From Bacillota bacterium (lineage in GTDB: Bacteria; Bacillota; Clostridia; Peptostreptococcales; Thermotaleaceae), in contig JAMNXX010000197.1 in the NCBI GenBank assembly GCA_023623095.1, forward strand, positions 1 through 8,592: a stretch of 8,592 nt of DNA, written 5' to 3'. The notes beneath the pieces are model-generated. The model had not been told where the DNA came from. It did no database searches and worked only from the letters and a program-made list of their open reading frames with translations. A program made the position numbers and the translations under genes. Shown piece after piece: positions 1 through 5,845 of the stretch; position 1 is the stretch's first letter, and each line of letters begins with the position of its first letter.

Positions 1-71
1 AACAGATATCCGGAACATGCTCCTCCTGCCCTGGGATAAGGACCGCAATTTCCTAACACCGTAATCTTCAC
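1..71 (-). CDS. MBL-fold metallo-hydrolase, N-terminal fragment
   Basis: Only the first 23 codons are in the window; the gene continues past position 1. The minus strand reads from a GTG start as VKITVLGNCGPYPRAGGACS followed by GYL. This beta-strand followed by a G-x-x-G-P-Y-P-R-x-G-G-A-C-S-G-Y-L segment is the usual start of metallo-beta-lactamase-fold hydrolases of the ribonuclease Z/YhfI type. The metal-binding HxHxDH motif would lie further on and is not visible. The GTG start is supported by an AGGTG ribosome binding site at 84-80, eight bases upstream. Substrate unknown. A sigma-A-like promoter lies just upstream, after the terminator of the neighbouring SASP relic, so it is probably transcribed on its own. 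Confidence 0.72.
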   Translation of the reverse strand, partial: MKITVLGNCGPYPRAGGACSGYL

Positions 72-108
72 AATCAAAACACCTCACTTTCCTTCTTATG
101 GTTGTTAT

Positions 109-137
109 ATTATCATATATTTTCATGGATATGTAGA
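109..137 (-). promoter_or_regulatory. Putative sigma-A promoter of the MBL-fold gene
   Basis: On the minus strand TCTACA (137-132) is followed, after 17 bases, by GATAAT (114-109). It lies about 40 bases upstream of the GTG start at 71 and just downstream of the hairpin at 152-187. Both hexamers are imperfect, and the AT-rich context offers an alternative TATGAT at 117-112. Confidence 0.4.
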
Positions 138-149
138 AGAATTTTCCTT

Positions 150-341
150 CTATAAAACCTTTGCAGCGATGATCGCAAAGGTTTTATTATTAAAGAAAAT
201 ATTTTTGCCGGATTGTAAGAGGGTACTTTGCTTTTCTTTCCAAAGATCATTGATTCTCAACTCTCGGGCGATTTCATATTTCATTTTATTTAAGGCTTGG
301 ACTGCTTTTGGATCTGTAAATTTTTTTGACACGAAATTCAT
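150..341 (-). pseudogene. Truncated alpha/beta-type SASP relic
   Basis: The 63-codon frame begins MNFVSKKFTDPKAVQALNKM and continues KYEIARELRIND. This matches the N-terminal signature of alpha/beta-type small acid-soluble spore proteins (xEAxxALxxMKYEIAxELGI), which bind and protect DNA in the spore core. The second signature (LTSRQNGxVGGxMVKRMIExAE) is missing. After residue 39 the frame turns into low-complexity sequence and stops inside the terminator hairpin. Shifting frame at about 219-221 gives LTIRQK, which resembles LTSRQN, then a stop at 192-190. A frameshift plus loss of the C-terminal half is therefore likely. Residue R replaces the usual Gly in ELGI. Start uncertain: the ATG at 341 has only a close AAAAGAG before it, and a GTG three codons later is possible. 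A functional short divergent SASP cannot be excluded. Confidence 0.6.
152..187 (-). terminator. Intrinsic terminator hairpin, 13-bp stem
   Basis: Bases 152-164 and 175-187 form a perfect 13-bp inverted repeat around a 10-base loop. Both sides end in a TTTTAT-type tract, so it could work in either direction. It lies at the 3' end of the minus-strand SASP-like frame and includes that frame's stop codon. A terminator overlapping the coding end fits a gene whose 3' part was deleted. Confidence 0.72.
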
Positions 342-497
342 CTCTTTTAAAAAACAAATGTTTGCATGTTTATTGTTTATTTTTCACGGATTTTTATTTC
401 TCATACAAGGCAATATCAGGCGAACTCTATTTTTTACATTTTAAGATTAGAAAAATACAGGGATACGTTTTTTACCGAATCAGTTTTAAAATACAAG

Positions 498-526
498 GAA
501 TCGCATCGAAAAAACTACACATACTA
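498..526 (+). promoter_or_regulatory. Sigma-G/F-like forespore promoter of SASP relic
   Basis: CATACTA at 520-526 matches the forespore -10 consensus (CATNHTA). GAATC at 498-502 matches four of five positions of the sigma-G -35 consensus (GHATR), with a 17-base spacer. It lies immediately upstream of the SASP relic, a class of gene controlled by sigma-G in Bacillus and Clostridium. The assignment rests on consensus match and context only. Confidence 0.5.
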
Positions 527-531
527 GTTTT

Positions 532-572
532 GAAACGATCATCCTATCATGAAATAGGAAAAGGATCGTTTC
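532..572. repeat. Two-tier inverted repeat (hairpin)
   Basis: GAAACGATC (532-540) pairs perfectly with GATCGTTTC (564-572). Inside it TCCTAT (542-547) pairs perfectly with ATAGGA (554-559) around CATGAA. The two stems are separated by a one-base and a four-base bulge. There is no T-tract on either side, so it does not look like an ordinary terminator. It lies just downstream of the sigma-G-like promoter and covers the expected leader and start region of the SASP relic, where it could mask or protect the 5' end of a transcript. Function unknown. Confidence 0.55.
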
Positions 573-731
573 TGAAGCAAGAAAGCTTTTAAGCAATTGA
601 AATCGGAAGTAGCAGAAGAATTGGGATTATCGAATCATGTTCAGATATAGGGAGAATTGACATCTAGGCAAAGCGATGATGTATCTAGTGAGACGATCGA
701 AACAGCAGAGAGAAAACGAGCCAATCAATAG
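549..731 (+). pseudogene. Degenerate alpha/beta-type SASP gene
   Basis: One reading frame gives KKAFKQLKSEVAEELGL, then a TAG codon, then GELTSRQ and IETAERK, ending at a TAG at 729-731. These are the two SASP signatures in the right order and spacing: the A-x-x-x-L-K-x-E-V-A-x-E-L-G-L helix, and GxLTSRQ followed by the C-terminal helix. Damage is clear. There are in-frame stops at 555-557, 573-575 and between GLSNHVQI and GELTSRQ (647-649). No start codon opens the conserved part. The invariant GG of the VGG motif reads SS, and about four residues are missing before IETAERK. The intact protein would bind spore DNA and be degraded by GPR protease at germination. A sigma-G-like promoter upstream and a strong terminator downstream remain. 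The left boundary is arbitrary: ATG 549 is in frame but is followed by stops. Confidence 0.75.
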
Positions 732-734
732 GTG

Positions 735-773
735 AAACCTGCCTGCTTTTCAGCAGGCAGGTTTAGCATTTTT
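735..773 (+). terminator. Intrinsic terminator after SASP relic
   Basis: AAACCTGCCTGC (735-746) and GCAGGCAGGTTT (753-764) form a perfect 12-bp stem with a six-base loop, followed by AGCATTTTT. It begins four bases after the relic's stop codon, so it is the original SASP terminator. Confidence 0.88.
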
Positions 774-829
774 GAAGTAGGATAAAACTACCTGGCATAT
801 TCGAAAAAAAAATACAAAAAATACAATAT

Positions 830-1246
830 ATGAAAACAAGATTTATTCTTTATGGGTTTATGGGTTGGTGTTTGGAAGTATTTTGGACAGGACTTGGTTC
901 TTTAATAAGAGGAGATGCAACGTTACATGGCTGGACATATATTTGGATGTTTCCGATATATGGGCTGGCGATTCTCCTTGAACCGGTACATGAACGGATA
1001 CGCGACTGGCCGGTAGCAGTGAGAGGAGGTGTCTATACAGTATTAATATTTGCAATAGAATATGTTACCGGAACCGCGCTCCGCATGATATTGGGTGTGT
1101 GCCCATGGGATTATTCTGCGAGCCCTTATTCCATTCACGGAGTCATTCGATTAGATTTTGCTCCATTTTGGTTCATTGTAGGGCTTTTATTTGAAAAAGT
1201 GCACGATGCATTGGTCGGAATGAACATATTAAAGAAAGCATCCTAA
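830..1246 (+). CDS. Putative ABC-transporter type IV (CmpB-like) membrane protein
   Basis: A 138-residue integral membrane protein with four predicted helices (about residues 4-24, 36-52, 66-88 and 104-122). Conserved-looking features are GWCLEV near residue 12, FPIYGL at 41-46, EYVTGTAL at 77-84 and PWDYS at 92-96. These match the pattern of the small membrane family annotated as putative ABC-transporter type IV (PF06541, COG4905), whose transport role has not been demonstrated as far as I know. No ATPase gene is adjacent. The start at 830 keeps the first helix complete, but no ribosome binding site is visible, only an A-rich stretch. A weak promoter-like pair (TTGAAG at 772, CATATT at 796) overlaps the preceding terminator. 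It is followed by a weak terminator and then the MATE gene with its own promoter, so it is probably monocistronic. Confidence 0.7.
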   Translation: MKTRFILYGFMGWCLEVFWTGLGSLIRGDATLHGWTYIWMFPIYGLAILLEPVHERIRDWPVAVRGGVYTVLIFAIEYVTGTALRMILGVCPWDYSASPYSIHGVIRLDFAPFWFIVGLLFEKVHDALVGMNILKKAS

Positions 1247-1275
1247 AAATTGATATCTAGTCTATTTTATTTTTC

Positions 1276-1301
1276 AATTTCCCTGTAAAGGGGATTTTTT
1301 T
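1276..1301 (+). terminator. Weak intrinsic terminator
   Basis: AATTTCCC and GGGGATT form a short imperfect stem around TGTAAA, followed by a run of seven T (1295-1301). It lies 30 bases after the stop of the membrane protein gene. Confidence 0.5.
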
Positions 1302-1311
1302 GTGCCTGACT

Positions 1312-1340
1312 TTGTTTTTGTATGGTGTAGATGATATAAT
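1312..1340 (+). promoter_or_regulatory. Extended -10 sigma-A promoter of MATE gene
   Basis: A perfect TATAAT at 1335-1340 is preceded by TG one base upstream (TGATATAAT, extended -10). A poor -35 (TTGTTT, 1312-1317) lies 17 bases upstream. The start codon of the transporter is 46 bases downstream, and the ribosome binding site GAGGGCGG follows at 1375-1382. Confidence 0.65.
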
Positions 1341-1385
1341 TAGAAATATGTGATATTGTATCCAGATAAAAAATGAGGGCGGATA

Positions 1386-2756
1386 ATGATGAGTAGTATA
1401 GTCATTCGAGATAAGTCTTTTTATAAAAATATGTTTTCGATTGCGATTCCTGTAACGCTGCAGAACCTGATCACATCTTCATTGAATATGGTCGATACCA
1501 TTATGATTGGAGCGCTCGGGAGCAAGGCAATTGCAGCAGTAGGAATATCCAATCAGTACTTTTTTCTATTTATGCTGTTCATATATGGGCTAAGCAGCGG
1601 AGGGAATGTATTTATCGCCCAGTTTTGGGGAAAAAGAGATGTTGAAAACATTCGAAAAGTGATGGGGGTTATATTAATCACAGGCTGTATACTTAGTCTG
1701 TTGTTTGGCAGCATTGCTGTTCTTTTTCCTGCTTCTATCACCAAAGTGTTTCTAAAGGATCCGGCTGTGATTCAACTGGCAGAAGACTATTTAAGGATTG
1801 TAGGGCTCAGCTATATGATTACAACGATTTCTTATGCATATGGATTTGCCTTAAGAGGAATTGGACAAGCAAAATTGCCAATGATTATCAGCGCAATCGC
1901 TTTATGTGTGAACACAGGTTTAAATTATGTGCTGATTTTTGGGAAATTTGGACTCCCCGCTTTAGGAGTGAGAGGAGCTGCCTATGCCACCTTCATTGCA
2001 CGGCTGCTGGAGATGGGGCTGATGCTCTGGATCCTTTATAAGGGGAAGAGCATTATTGCAGGAAGCATCCGGGAAATGTTAGGATTTTCAAAAGGGTTTC
2101 TATATCGATTTTTCACGGTGACGACTCCTGTTATCCTGCATGAGGGATTGTGGGCAGGTGGAATGACGATGTATCTGATTGCTTATGGGAAAATGGGAAC
2201 CGAGGCATTGGCAGCCGCACAAATTACGACGCATACCGTCAAAGAATTATTTCAGGTAGTAGGATTGGGGATAGGAAGTGCTTGCGCAGTGATGGTTGGC
2301 AATAAAATTGGTGAAGAAAAAGAGAACACGGCTGTCGAGTACGCAAAGACTTTTTCGATATTTGCGATTCTTTCCGGAGTCGTTTTAGGGATTGCCTTAT
2401 ACTTCTTATCCCCAATGATCAGCAAGATGTTTGATGTGAGTGAAGCTACCAGACAGAGCATCCACAATATTTTAATCGTGATATCCATCTTCATGGCTGT
2501 GAATATGTATTCTTTGGTTTTAATTATCGGAGTGCTCCGAGGCGGCGGAGATACCAAGTTTTCACTTTACTTGGAGTTCTCCTGCGTATGGTTCGTAGGC
2601 GTTCCTCTGGCGTTTATAGGAGTACTTTTATTGAAACTGCCCATTTATTGGGTTGTTGCTCTGGTAAGCATTGAAGAGGTTGTTAAGAGTATTATTGGGT
2701 ATTTTCGCATCCGAACCGGGAAATGGATACGAAATGTCGTACAGGATATGAATTAA
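1386..2756 (+). CDS. MATE family efflux transporter
   Basis: A 456-residue multidrug and toxin extrusion (NorM/DinF-type) secondary transporter with about 12 membrane helices, the usual family length. MATE proteins export cationic drugs, dyes or metabolites in exchange for Na+ or H+. Family marks are IAIPVTLQNLI and MVDTIMIGALG in helix 1 (residues 19-45), ALRGIGQAK (155-163) after helix 4, GNKIGE (305-310), and the second-half counterpart RGGGDTKF (385-392). The two internally related halves (about 15-230 and 240-440) are both complete. The start is ATG 1386 or the adjacent ATG 1389; GAGG at 1375-1378 serves both. Substrate cannot be inferred. It converges on the split-barrel gene, with only 18 bases between the stops. 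Whether it is Na+ or H+ coupled is not visible. Confidence 0.93.
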   Translation: MMSSIVIRDKSFYKNMFSIAIPVTLQNLITSSLNMVDTIMIGALGSKAIAAVGISNQYFFLFMLFIYGLSSGGNVFIAQFWGKRDVENIRKVMGVILITGCILSLLFGSIAVLFPASITKVFLKDPAVIQLAEDYLRIVGLSYMITTISYAYGFALRGIGQAKLPMIISAIALCVNTGLNYVLIFGKFGLPALGVRGAAYATFIARLLEMGLMLWILYKGKSIIAGSIREMLGFSKGFLYRFFTVTTPVILHEGLWAGGMTMYLIAYGKMGTEALAAAQITTHTVKELFQVVGLGIGSACAVMVGNKIGEEKENTAVEYAKTFSIFAILSGVVLGIALYFLSPMISKMFDVSEATRQSIHNILIVISIFMAVNMYSLVLIIGVLRGGGDTKFSLYLEFSCVWFVGVPLAFIGVLLLKLPIYWVVALVSIEEVVKSIIGYFRIRTGKWIRNVVQDMN

Positions 2757-2769
2757 AAATTGGGACTTC

Positions 2770-2795
2770 AAAAATCAGCGGGAAGCTTTTCCGCT
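2770..2795 (-). terminator. Terminator between convergent genes, overlapping a stop codon
   Basis: Bases 2777-2795 form a near-perfect hairpin (AGCGGGAA / TTTTCCGCT, one G-T pair). On the minus strand it is followed by TTTTT (2774-2770 complement). The stem includes the last codons and stop of the split-barrel gene. On the plus strand it is followed by TTATTT, so it may also help end MATE transcription. Confidence 0.65.
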
Positions 2796-3248
2796 TATTT
2801 GCTCGATCTCAATTTCAACAACTGCTGTAGCGGCTACGCTTTCTTGAACCAAAGGAGAATTTGCAGACTCAGGAATATATTTCCGGATAATTTCTTTGAG
2901 AGCACGGATCTTTATGGATTCGTCTTCTACGATTTGTGCTTTTCCAAAGGCGATGACGCTTTTGAAGCCCGTGCTGGTATCGCAAGGTTCATCTGCATCG
3001 ATGATCCCTGTCATTTCATCTGCTTCAAAACACACGAAGGGCGTTTTCTTGATGTTTTCCAGCTTATGTCCTTCTTTGGCACAGTGAAAATAAATTTTGT
3101 TATCCAAGTACACAAAATGGACTGGAACAACATAAGGATATCCGTTTTCACTGATGGTTGCGAGCCTTCCAACAGGGGCAGCTGCTAAAAAAGAATGAGC
3201 TTCCTCTAAATTCATCGCTTTTTCTTTCAATCTCATTTTTCCTTGCAT
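2775..3248 (-). CDS. Pyridoxamine 5'-phosphate oxidase family (Nim-like) FMN-binding protein
   Basis: A 157-residue cytoplasmic protein of the FMN-binding split-barrel fold. Visible marks are VGRLATISENGYPYVVPVHF (residues 26-45), then IYFHCAKEGHKLENI (52-66), then PFVCFEAD (70-77) and FKSVIAFGKAQIV (95-107). These follow the order seen in NimA-type nitroimidazole-resistance proteins and related pyridoxamine oxidase-like flavoproteins. Such proteins usually bind FMN as homodimers and reduce small molecules; the substrate here is unknown, and nitroimidazole reduction is only a family possibility. Start: ATG 3248 lies ten bases after AGGAGG (3264-3259). A TTG at 3251, seven bases from the same site, would add one residue and cannot be ruled out. 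The spacer 3252-3475 shows no other gene. It converges with the MATE gene and shares a terminator hairpin. Confidence 0.88.
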   Translation of the reverse strand: MQGKMRLKEKAMNLEEAHSFLAAAPVGRLATISENGYPYVVPVHFVYLDNKIYFHCAKEGHKLENIKKTPFVCFEADEMTGIIDADEPCDTSTGFKSVIAFGKAQIVEDESIKIRALKEIIRKYIPESANSPLVQESVAATAVVEIEIEQISGKASR

Positions 3249-3343
3249 CAAATTTTATCCTCCTTTTTTAAAATTGGAATTTATATGAAACAAATTTTAT
3301 TTTATTTTATCATAAGTTGGATGGGTATGGAGAATTTTCTAAA

Positions 3344-3361
3344 TGAAATCCCTCGATTTCA
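3344..3361. repeat. Short perfect inverted repeat
   Basis: TGAAATC and GATTTCA (7 bp each) flank CCTC, about 95 bases upstream of the split-barrel gene and 115 bases upstream of the truA relic. It could be an operator or a chance palindrome. Confidence 0.3.
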
Positions 3362-3372
3362 CTGTATCGTTG

Positions 3373-3402
3373 TTCAAAAATAAAATCTGCAGCATATATG
3401 AT
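3373..3402 (+). promoter_or_regulatory. Possible promoter of truA relic
   Basis: TTCAAA (3373-3378) and TATGAT (3397-3402) are spaced by 18 bases, about 75 bases upstream of the GTG of the truA relic. Both are partial sigma-A matches in AT-rich DNA. Confidence 0.28.
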
Positions 3403-3475
3403 GGAGATATGATGACAAAATCGCAAAAATTTATGAAAATCATTATAAAATCATCAAATCGATAAAGGAGAGAAG

Positions 3476-3616
3476 GTGCATGGCAATATCAAATTGACAG
3501 TCCAATATGACGGAAGCCGGTATAAAGGTTTGCAGCGATAAAGAGACAGAAAAGCAGCCGGACCTACCGCTCCTGCAAAAGGATTGGTTTTGAAAGAAGT
3601 AAAAAAAGACTCCTGA
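3476..3616 (+). pseudogene. truA: truA fossil with large internal deletion
   Basis: From GTG 3476 one frame reads GNIKLTVQYDGSRYKGLQR after two codons and stops at TAA 3539-3541. In the same frame the next codons read RDRKAAGPTAPAKGLVLKEV and stop at 3614-3616. The first part is the N-terminus of tRNA pseudouridine(38-40) synthase TruA (NIKLTIxYDGxxYxGWQR, with W changed to L). The second is the TruA C-terminus (AGPTAPAxGLxLxxV). TruA is usually near 245-265 residues, so roughly 200 codons, including the catalytic aspartate region, are missing between codons for QR and RDRK. A ribosome binding site (AAAGGAGAG, 3465-3473) and a terminator still flank it. It cannot encode an active enzyme. A working truA presumably lies elsewhere in the genome. 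Confidence 0.8.
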
Positions 3617-3640
3617 ATGTTTAGGAGTCTTTTCATATTC
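3604..3640 (+). terminator. Intrinsic terminator after truA relic
   Basis: AAAAGACTCCT (3604-3614) and AGGAGTCTTTT (3623-3633) form a perfect 11-bp stem with an eight-base loop and a T-rich 3' side. The stem begins immediately after the TruA C-terminal codons, and the present stop lies inside it. On the minus strand a T-rich tract also follows, so it could end leftward transcription from the coat-like gene. Confidence 0.82.
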
Positions 3641-3664
3641 CGGGAGGAGAACTTTTTTATTCTT

Positions 3665-3862
3665 CTAGAATCTCCGCCGTCTGCGGCGGGGAACAAAGAA
3701 AAAGCCGAATCCGAATGGACCAAACCCAAATGGGCCAAAACCAAAGAAAGGATTGAACCCGAAACCGGGACCAAACCCGGACCATGGGGGAAGTCCAGGG
3801 TATTGTGCAGCAAAATAGTCATTTGGATCGTAATAAAGATCCTTTTCTATATAATTATCCAT
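3665..3862 (-). CDS. Small Gly/Phe/Pro-rich protein with poly-Arg tail, candidate spore coat protein
   Basis: A 65-residue protein not assignable to a named family. The N-terminal 22 residues are acidic and tyrosine-rich (MDNYIEKDLYYDPNDYFAAQ). Residues 28-56 are almost only Gly, Phe and Pro, with short repeats of GFGPF. The C-terminus is PRRRRRRF. This is a real gene: AGGAGGT at 3877-3871 lies eight bases before ATG 3862, and a sigma-K-like promoter lies further upstream. Tyr-, Gly- and Arg-rich short proteins of this style are common in spore coats, where they are deposited or cross-linked in the outer layers; that role is an inference. No signal peptide or membrane helix is seen. It is divergent from the sigma-54 activator. 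The GC-rich repeats contrast with the surrounding AT-rich DNA. Confidence 0.75.
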   Translation of the reverse strand: MDNYIEKDLYYDPNDYFAAQYPGLPPWSGFGPGFGFNPFFGFGPFGFGPFGFGFFFVPRRRRRRF

Positions 3863-3909
3863 TCTAAATTACCTCCTATATCCTTTATTTCGTGTATCCC
3901 ATCTATTAT

Positions 3910-3936
3910 TAGATTATGAGATGCAAAAAATATGGT
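3910..3936 (-). promoter_or_regulatory. Sigma-K-like mother-cell promoter
   Basis: On the minus strand CATAATCTA (3918-3910) fits the sigma-K -10 consensus CATANNNTA. AC (3936-3935, within GGAACC) lies 16 bases upstream, the spacing expected for the sigma-K -35. It is about 50 bases upstream of the coat-like gene's ATG. Because the -35 is so short, chance matches occur. Confidence 0.42.
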
Positions 3937-3975
3937 TCCTGTTAAGGAATAAAGATGTTTTAAAATATACATTTT

Positions 3976-4004
3976 TTTAAATATTCTAACGGAAATGGTA
4001 TAAT
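3976..4004 (+). promoter_or_regulatory. Extended -10 sigma-A promoter of the activator gene
   Basis: TGGTATAAT (3996-4004) is a perfect -10 with the TG extension. TTTAAA (3976-3981) lies 17 bases upstream as a partial -35. The start codon of the activator follows 35 bases later, so the activator gene itself appears to use the housekeeping sigma factor. Confidence 0.68.
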
Positions 4005-4039
4005 AAATATAAACAGTTCATAAACGAAGGGGAGGAAGT

Positions 4040-5845
4040 ATGTTTAAGTTATCCAGCATACAATCCACAGCGATTCAAGTAGCGGAAGCGATTACGGCAG
4101 CGATAGGCCTCGAGACGGAGATCATTGATGAAGATCTGAAAATTATTGCGGGAACAGGAAGATATAAAGAAAAAGTAGGGCAATTTGAGGAAGACGGGGA
4201 CTTAGAATCAGGCTTTATCTACGGACGATTGCTAAAGACAGGAGAAGAATATATTGTTGATGATCCGACTCCGGATCGCCCTTATGGTGCAAAAGAAGGG
4301 GAAATGGCAGAAATTTGCTGCCCCATTCGGTTTGAGCAAAAAATTGTAGGTTTAATTGCGTTGGTTGCGTTCGATTTGCAACAGAAAAAAATGCTTTTGG
4401 AACAGAAAGAAAAATTTTTAAATTTTTTGAAGCGCATGGCCGATCTTCTTGCAAGCAAACTCGCTGAAATCAAGCATAGCAATGAATTAACTGCGATTTT
4501 GGAAGCGATTCATGATGGGATTATTGCTGTCGATCAGCAAGGGACCATCCTTTCCTGCAATCAGCGATGTGAACACTTACTTTCCTTGAAACGAAGTGAA
4601 TTGATCGGAAAGTCGATTCGGGAATTTTTTGAAGATTGTCCTATTGAAGAGGTCATTCAAACAGGAATTCCATGCAAGGATAAAGAAGAAATTTATTTAG
4701 ATGGGATGGGAAATTCCGTGCGTTTTTTAAGTACGATCATGCCAATTTATACAAGCCAAGGGATCCAAGATGAAAAAAAAGTGACAGGTGCGGTTATCTC
4801 TTTCCAAGATATTTCGGATGTTCGTTCAAGAATCTATCAAATGACCCAGAAGCAAAAACGAACTTCCTTTGATGATATTATCGGAAACAGCCCTGCGATT
4901 ATGCAAATCAAAGAGCGTGCATTTCAGATTGCTTCCAGTCAGTCTACCGTCTTGATCACAGGAGAAAGCGGTACAGGGAAAGAACTGTTTGCCCGTGCCA
5001 TTCATGATGAAAGCCCTCGAAAAACGGAGTCGTTCATCGTGATCAATTGCGGCGCAATTCCCGAGACTTTATTAGAAAGTGAATTGTTCGGATATGAGTC
5101 CGGAGCCTTTACAGGTGCTAGCAAAAGTGGGAAAGCAGGGAAGTTTGAATTGGCAAACAAGGGAACCATCTTCCTTGATGAGATCGGGGATCTGCCGCTT
5201 CATTTACAGGTAAAATTGCTCCATGTTCTCCAGAGACGCCAGGTTGAACGGATAGGGGGCAACCACCCGATTTCTATAGATGTGAGAGTGATTGCAGCGA
5301 CGAACAAGGATTTAGAGCAGATGATAAAAAATAAAGAATTTCGGGAAGATCTCTATTTCCGGTTAAACGTTATTCCAATTCATATTCCGGCGTTGAGGGA
5401 ACGGCGAGGGGATATTGTTCTTTTATTAAAATATGCGTTGAAGAAGTTTAATCAGCGGATCCATAAAAATATACTGGGATTTACAGAAGAAGCGCTTCAG
5501 CGTCTTTATTACTATCATTGGCCCGGCAATGTAAGGGAACTTGAAAACGTGGTGGAATATGCGGTAAATATGGAGCAAGGGCAGTATATTGGTATCGGGA
5601 GCTTGCCGGAACGCATTCAGAGATTTGGCGACGGCATACAAATAAGCGATTGTCAATCCTTAAAGTATCAGACCAATCTGTTTCAAAAAAGGCTTATAGA
5701 AGACTGCCTGCGGCAAACAGGTTATTCATTAGAAGGAAAATGCAGGGCTGCACAGATGCTGAAGATCAGCGAATCGACTCTTTATCGCAAGCTAAAAGAA
5801 CTTGGAATCTATCAATGCACAAGAGATCATATCAATAAGGAATGA
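4040..5845 (+). CDS. Sigma-54-dependent transcriptional activator (GAF-PAS-AAA+-Fis)
   Basis: A 601-residue enhancer-binding protein that uses ATP hydrolysis to open sigma-54 promoters. Domains: a GAF-like sensor (about 10-140); PAS (about 150-260, with AILEAIHDGIIAVDQQGTIL at 152-171); AAA+ (275-510); and a Fis-type helix-turn-helix (565-590, CRAAQMLKISESTLYRKLKE). AAA+ motifs are intact: Walker A GESGTGKE (308-315), sigma-54 contact loop GAFTGA (355-360), Walker B TIFLDEIGD (376-384), sensor AATN (419-422), arginine finger region FREDLYFRLNV, and WPGNVRELENVV (494-505). There is no receiver domain, so it likely senses a ligand directly. Related clostridial regulators, as I recall them, carry a cysteine cluster in the GAF domain; here that stretch (about 75-95) has only a CC pair. 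GGGGAGG lies four bases before ATG 4040. No sigma-54 target promoter was recognised nearby. Confidence 0.93.
   Translation: MFKLSSIQSTAIQVAEAITAAIGLETEIIDEDLKIIAGTGRYKEKVGQFEEDGDLESGFIYGRLLKTGEEYIVDDPTPDRPYGAKEGEMAEICCPIRFEQKIVGLIALVAFDLQQKKMLLEQKEKFLNFLKRMADLLASKLAEIKHSNELTAILEAIHDGIIAVDQQGTILSCNQRCEHLLSLKRSELIGKSIREFFEDCPIEEVIQTGIPCKDKEEIYLDGMGNSVRFLSTIMPIYTSQGIQDEKKVTGAVISFQDISDVRSRIYQMTQKQKRTSFDDIIGNSPAIMQIKERAFQIASSQSTVLITGESGTGKELFARAIHDESPRKTESFIVINCGAIPETLLESELFGYESGAFTGASKSGKAGKFELANKGTIFLDEIGDLPLHLQVKLLHVLQRRQVERIGGNHPISIDVRVIAATNKDLEQMIKNKEFREDLYFRLNVIPIHIPALRERRGDIVLLLKYALKKFNQRIHKNILGFTEEALQRLYYYHWPGNVRELENVVEYAVNMEQGQYIGIGSLPERIQRFGDGIQISDCQSLKYQTNLFQKRLIEDCLRQTGYSLEGKCRAAQMLKISESTLYRKLKELGIYQCTRDHINKE

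Noticed and set aside
169..592. Overlapping plus-strand open frames at 169-444 and 326-592
   Set aside because: No ribosome binding site, Phe/Leu-rich low-complexity translations, and they run across the terminator hairpin, the sigma-G-like promoter and the SASP relics, which explain the DNA better.
1290..1306. Partial GG-N10-GC sigma-54 promoter pattern
   Set aside because: Only the spacing fits; the flanking bases do not match TGGCAC or TTGC, and the site coincides with the T run of a terminator.
2760..3188. Plus-strand open frame opposite the split-barrel gene
   Set aside because: It is a shadow of the strongly supported minus-strand gene and has no ribosome binding site or recognisable protein.
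3412..3465. Possible 17-residue peptide (MTKSQKFMKIIIKSSNR) upstream of truA relic
   Set aside because: GGAG lies five bases before the ATG, but length and composition are what AT-rich spacers give by chance; no support beyond that.
3481..3498. TGGCA...TTGA sequence resembling a sigma-54 promoter
   Set aside because: The spacing is wrong by two bases and the bases encode the TruA N-terminus.
3454..3919. Open frames of 122 and 100 residues across the truA fossil and coat-like gene
   Set aside because: They cross a terminator and promoters, lack ribosome binding sites, and arise opposite or out of frame with the GFGPF repeat region.
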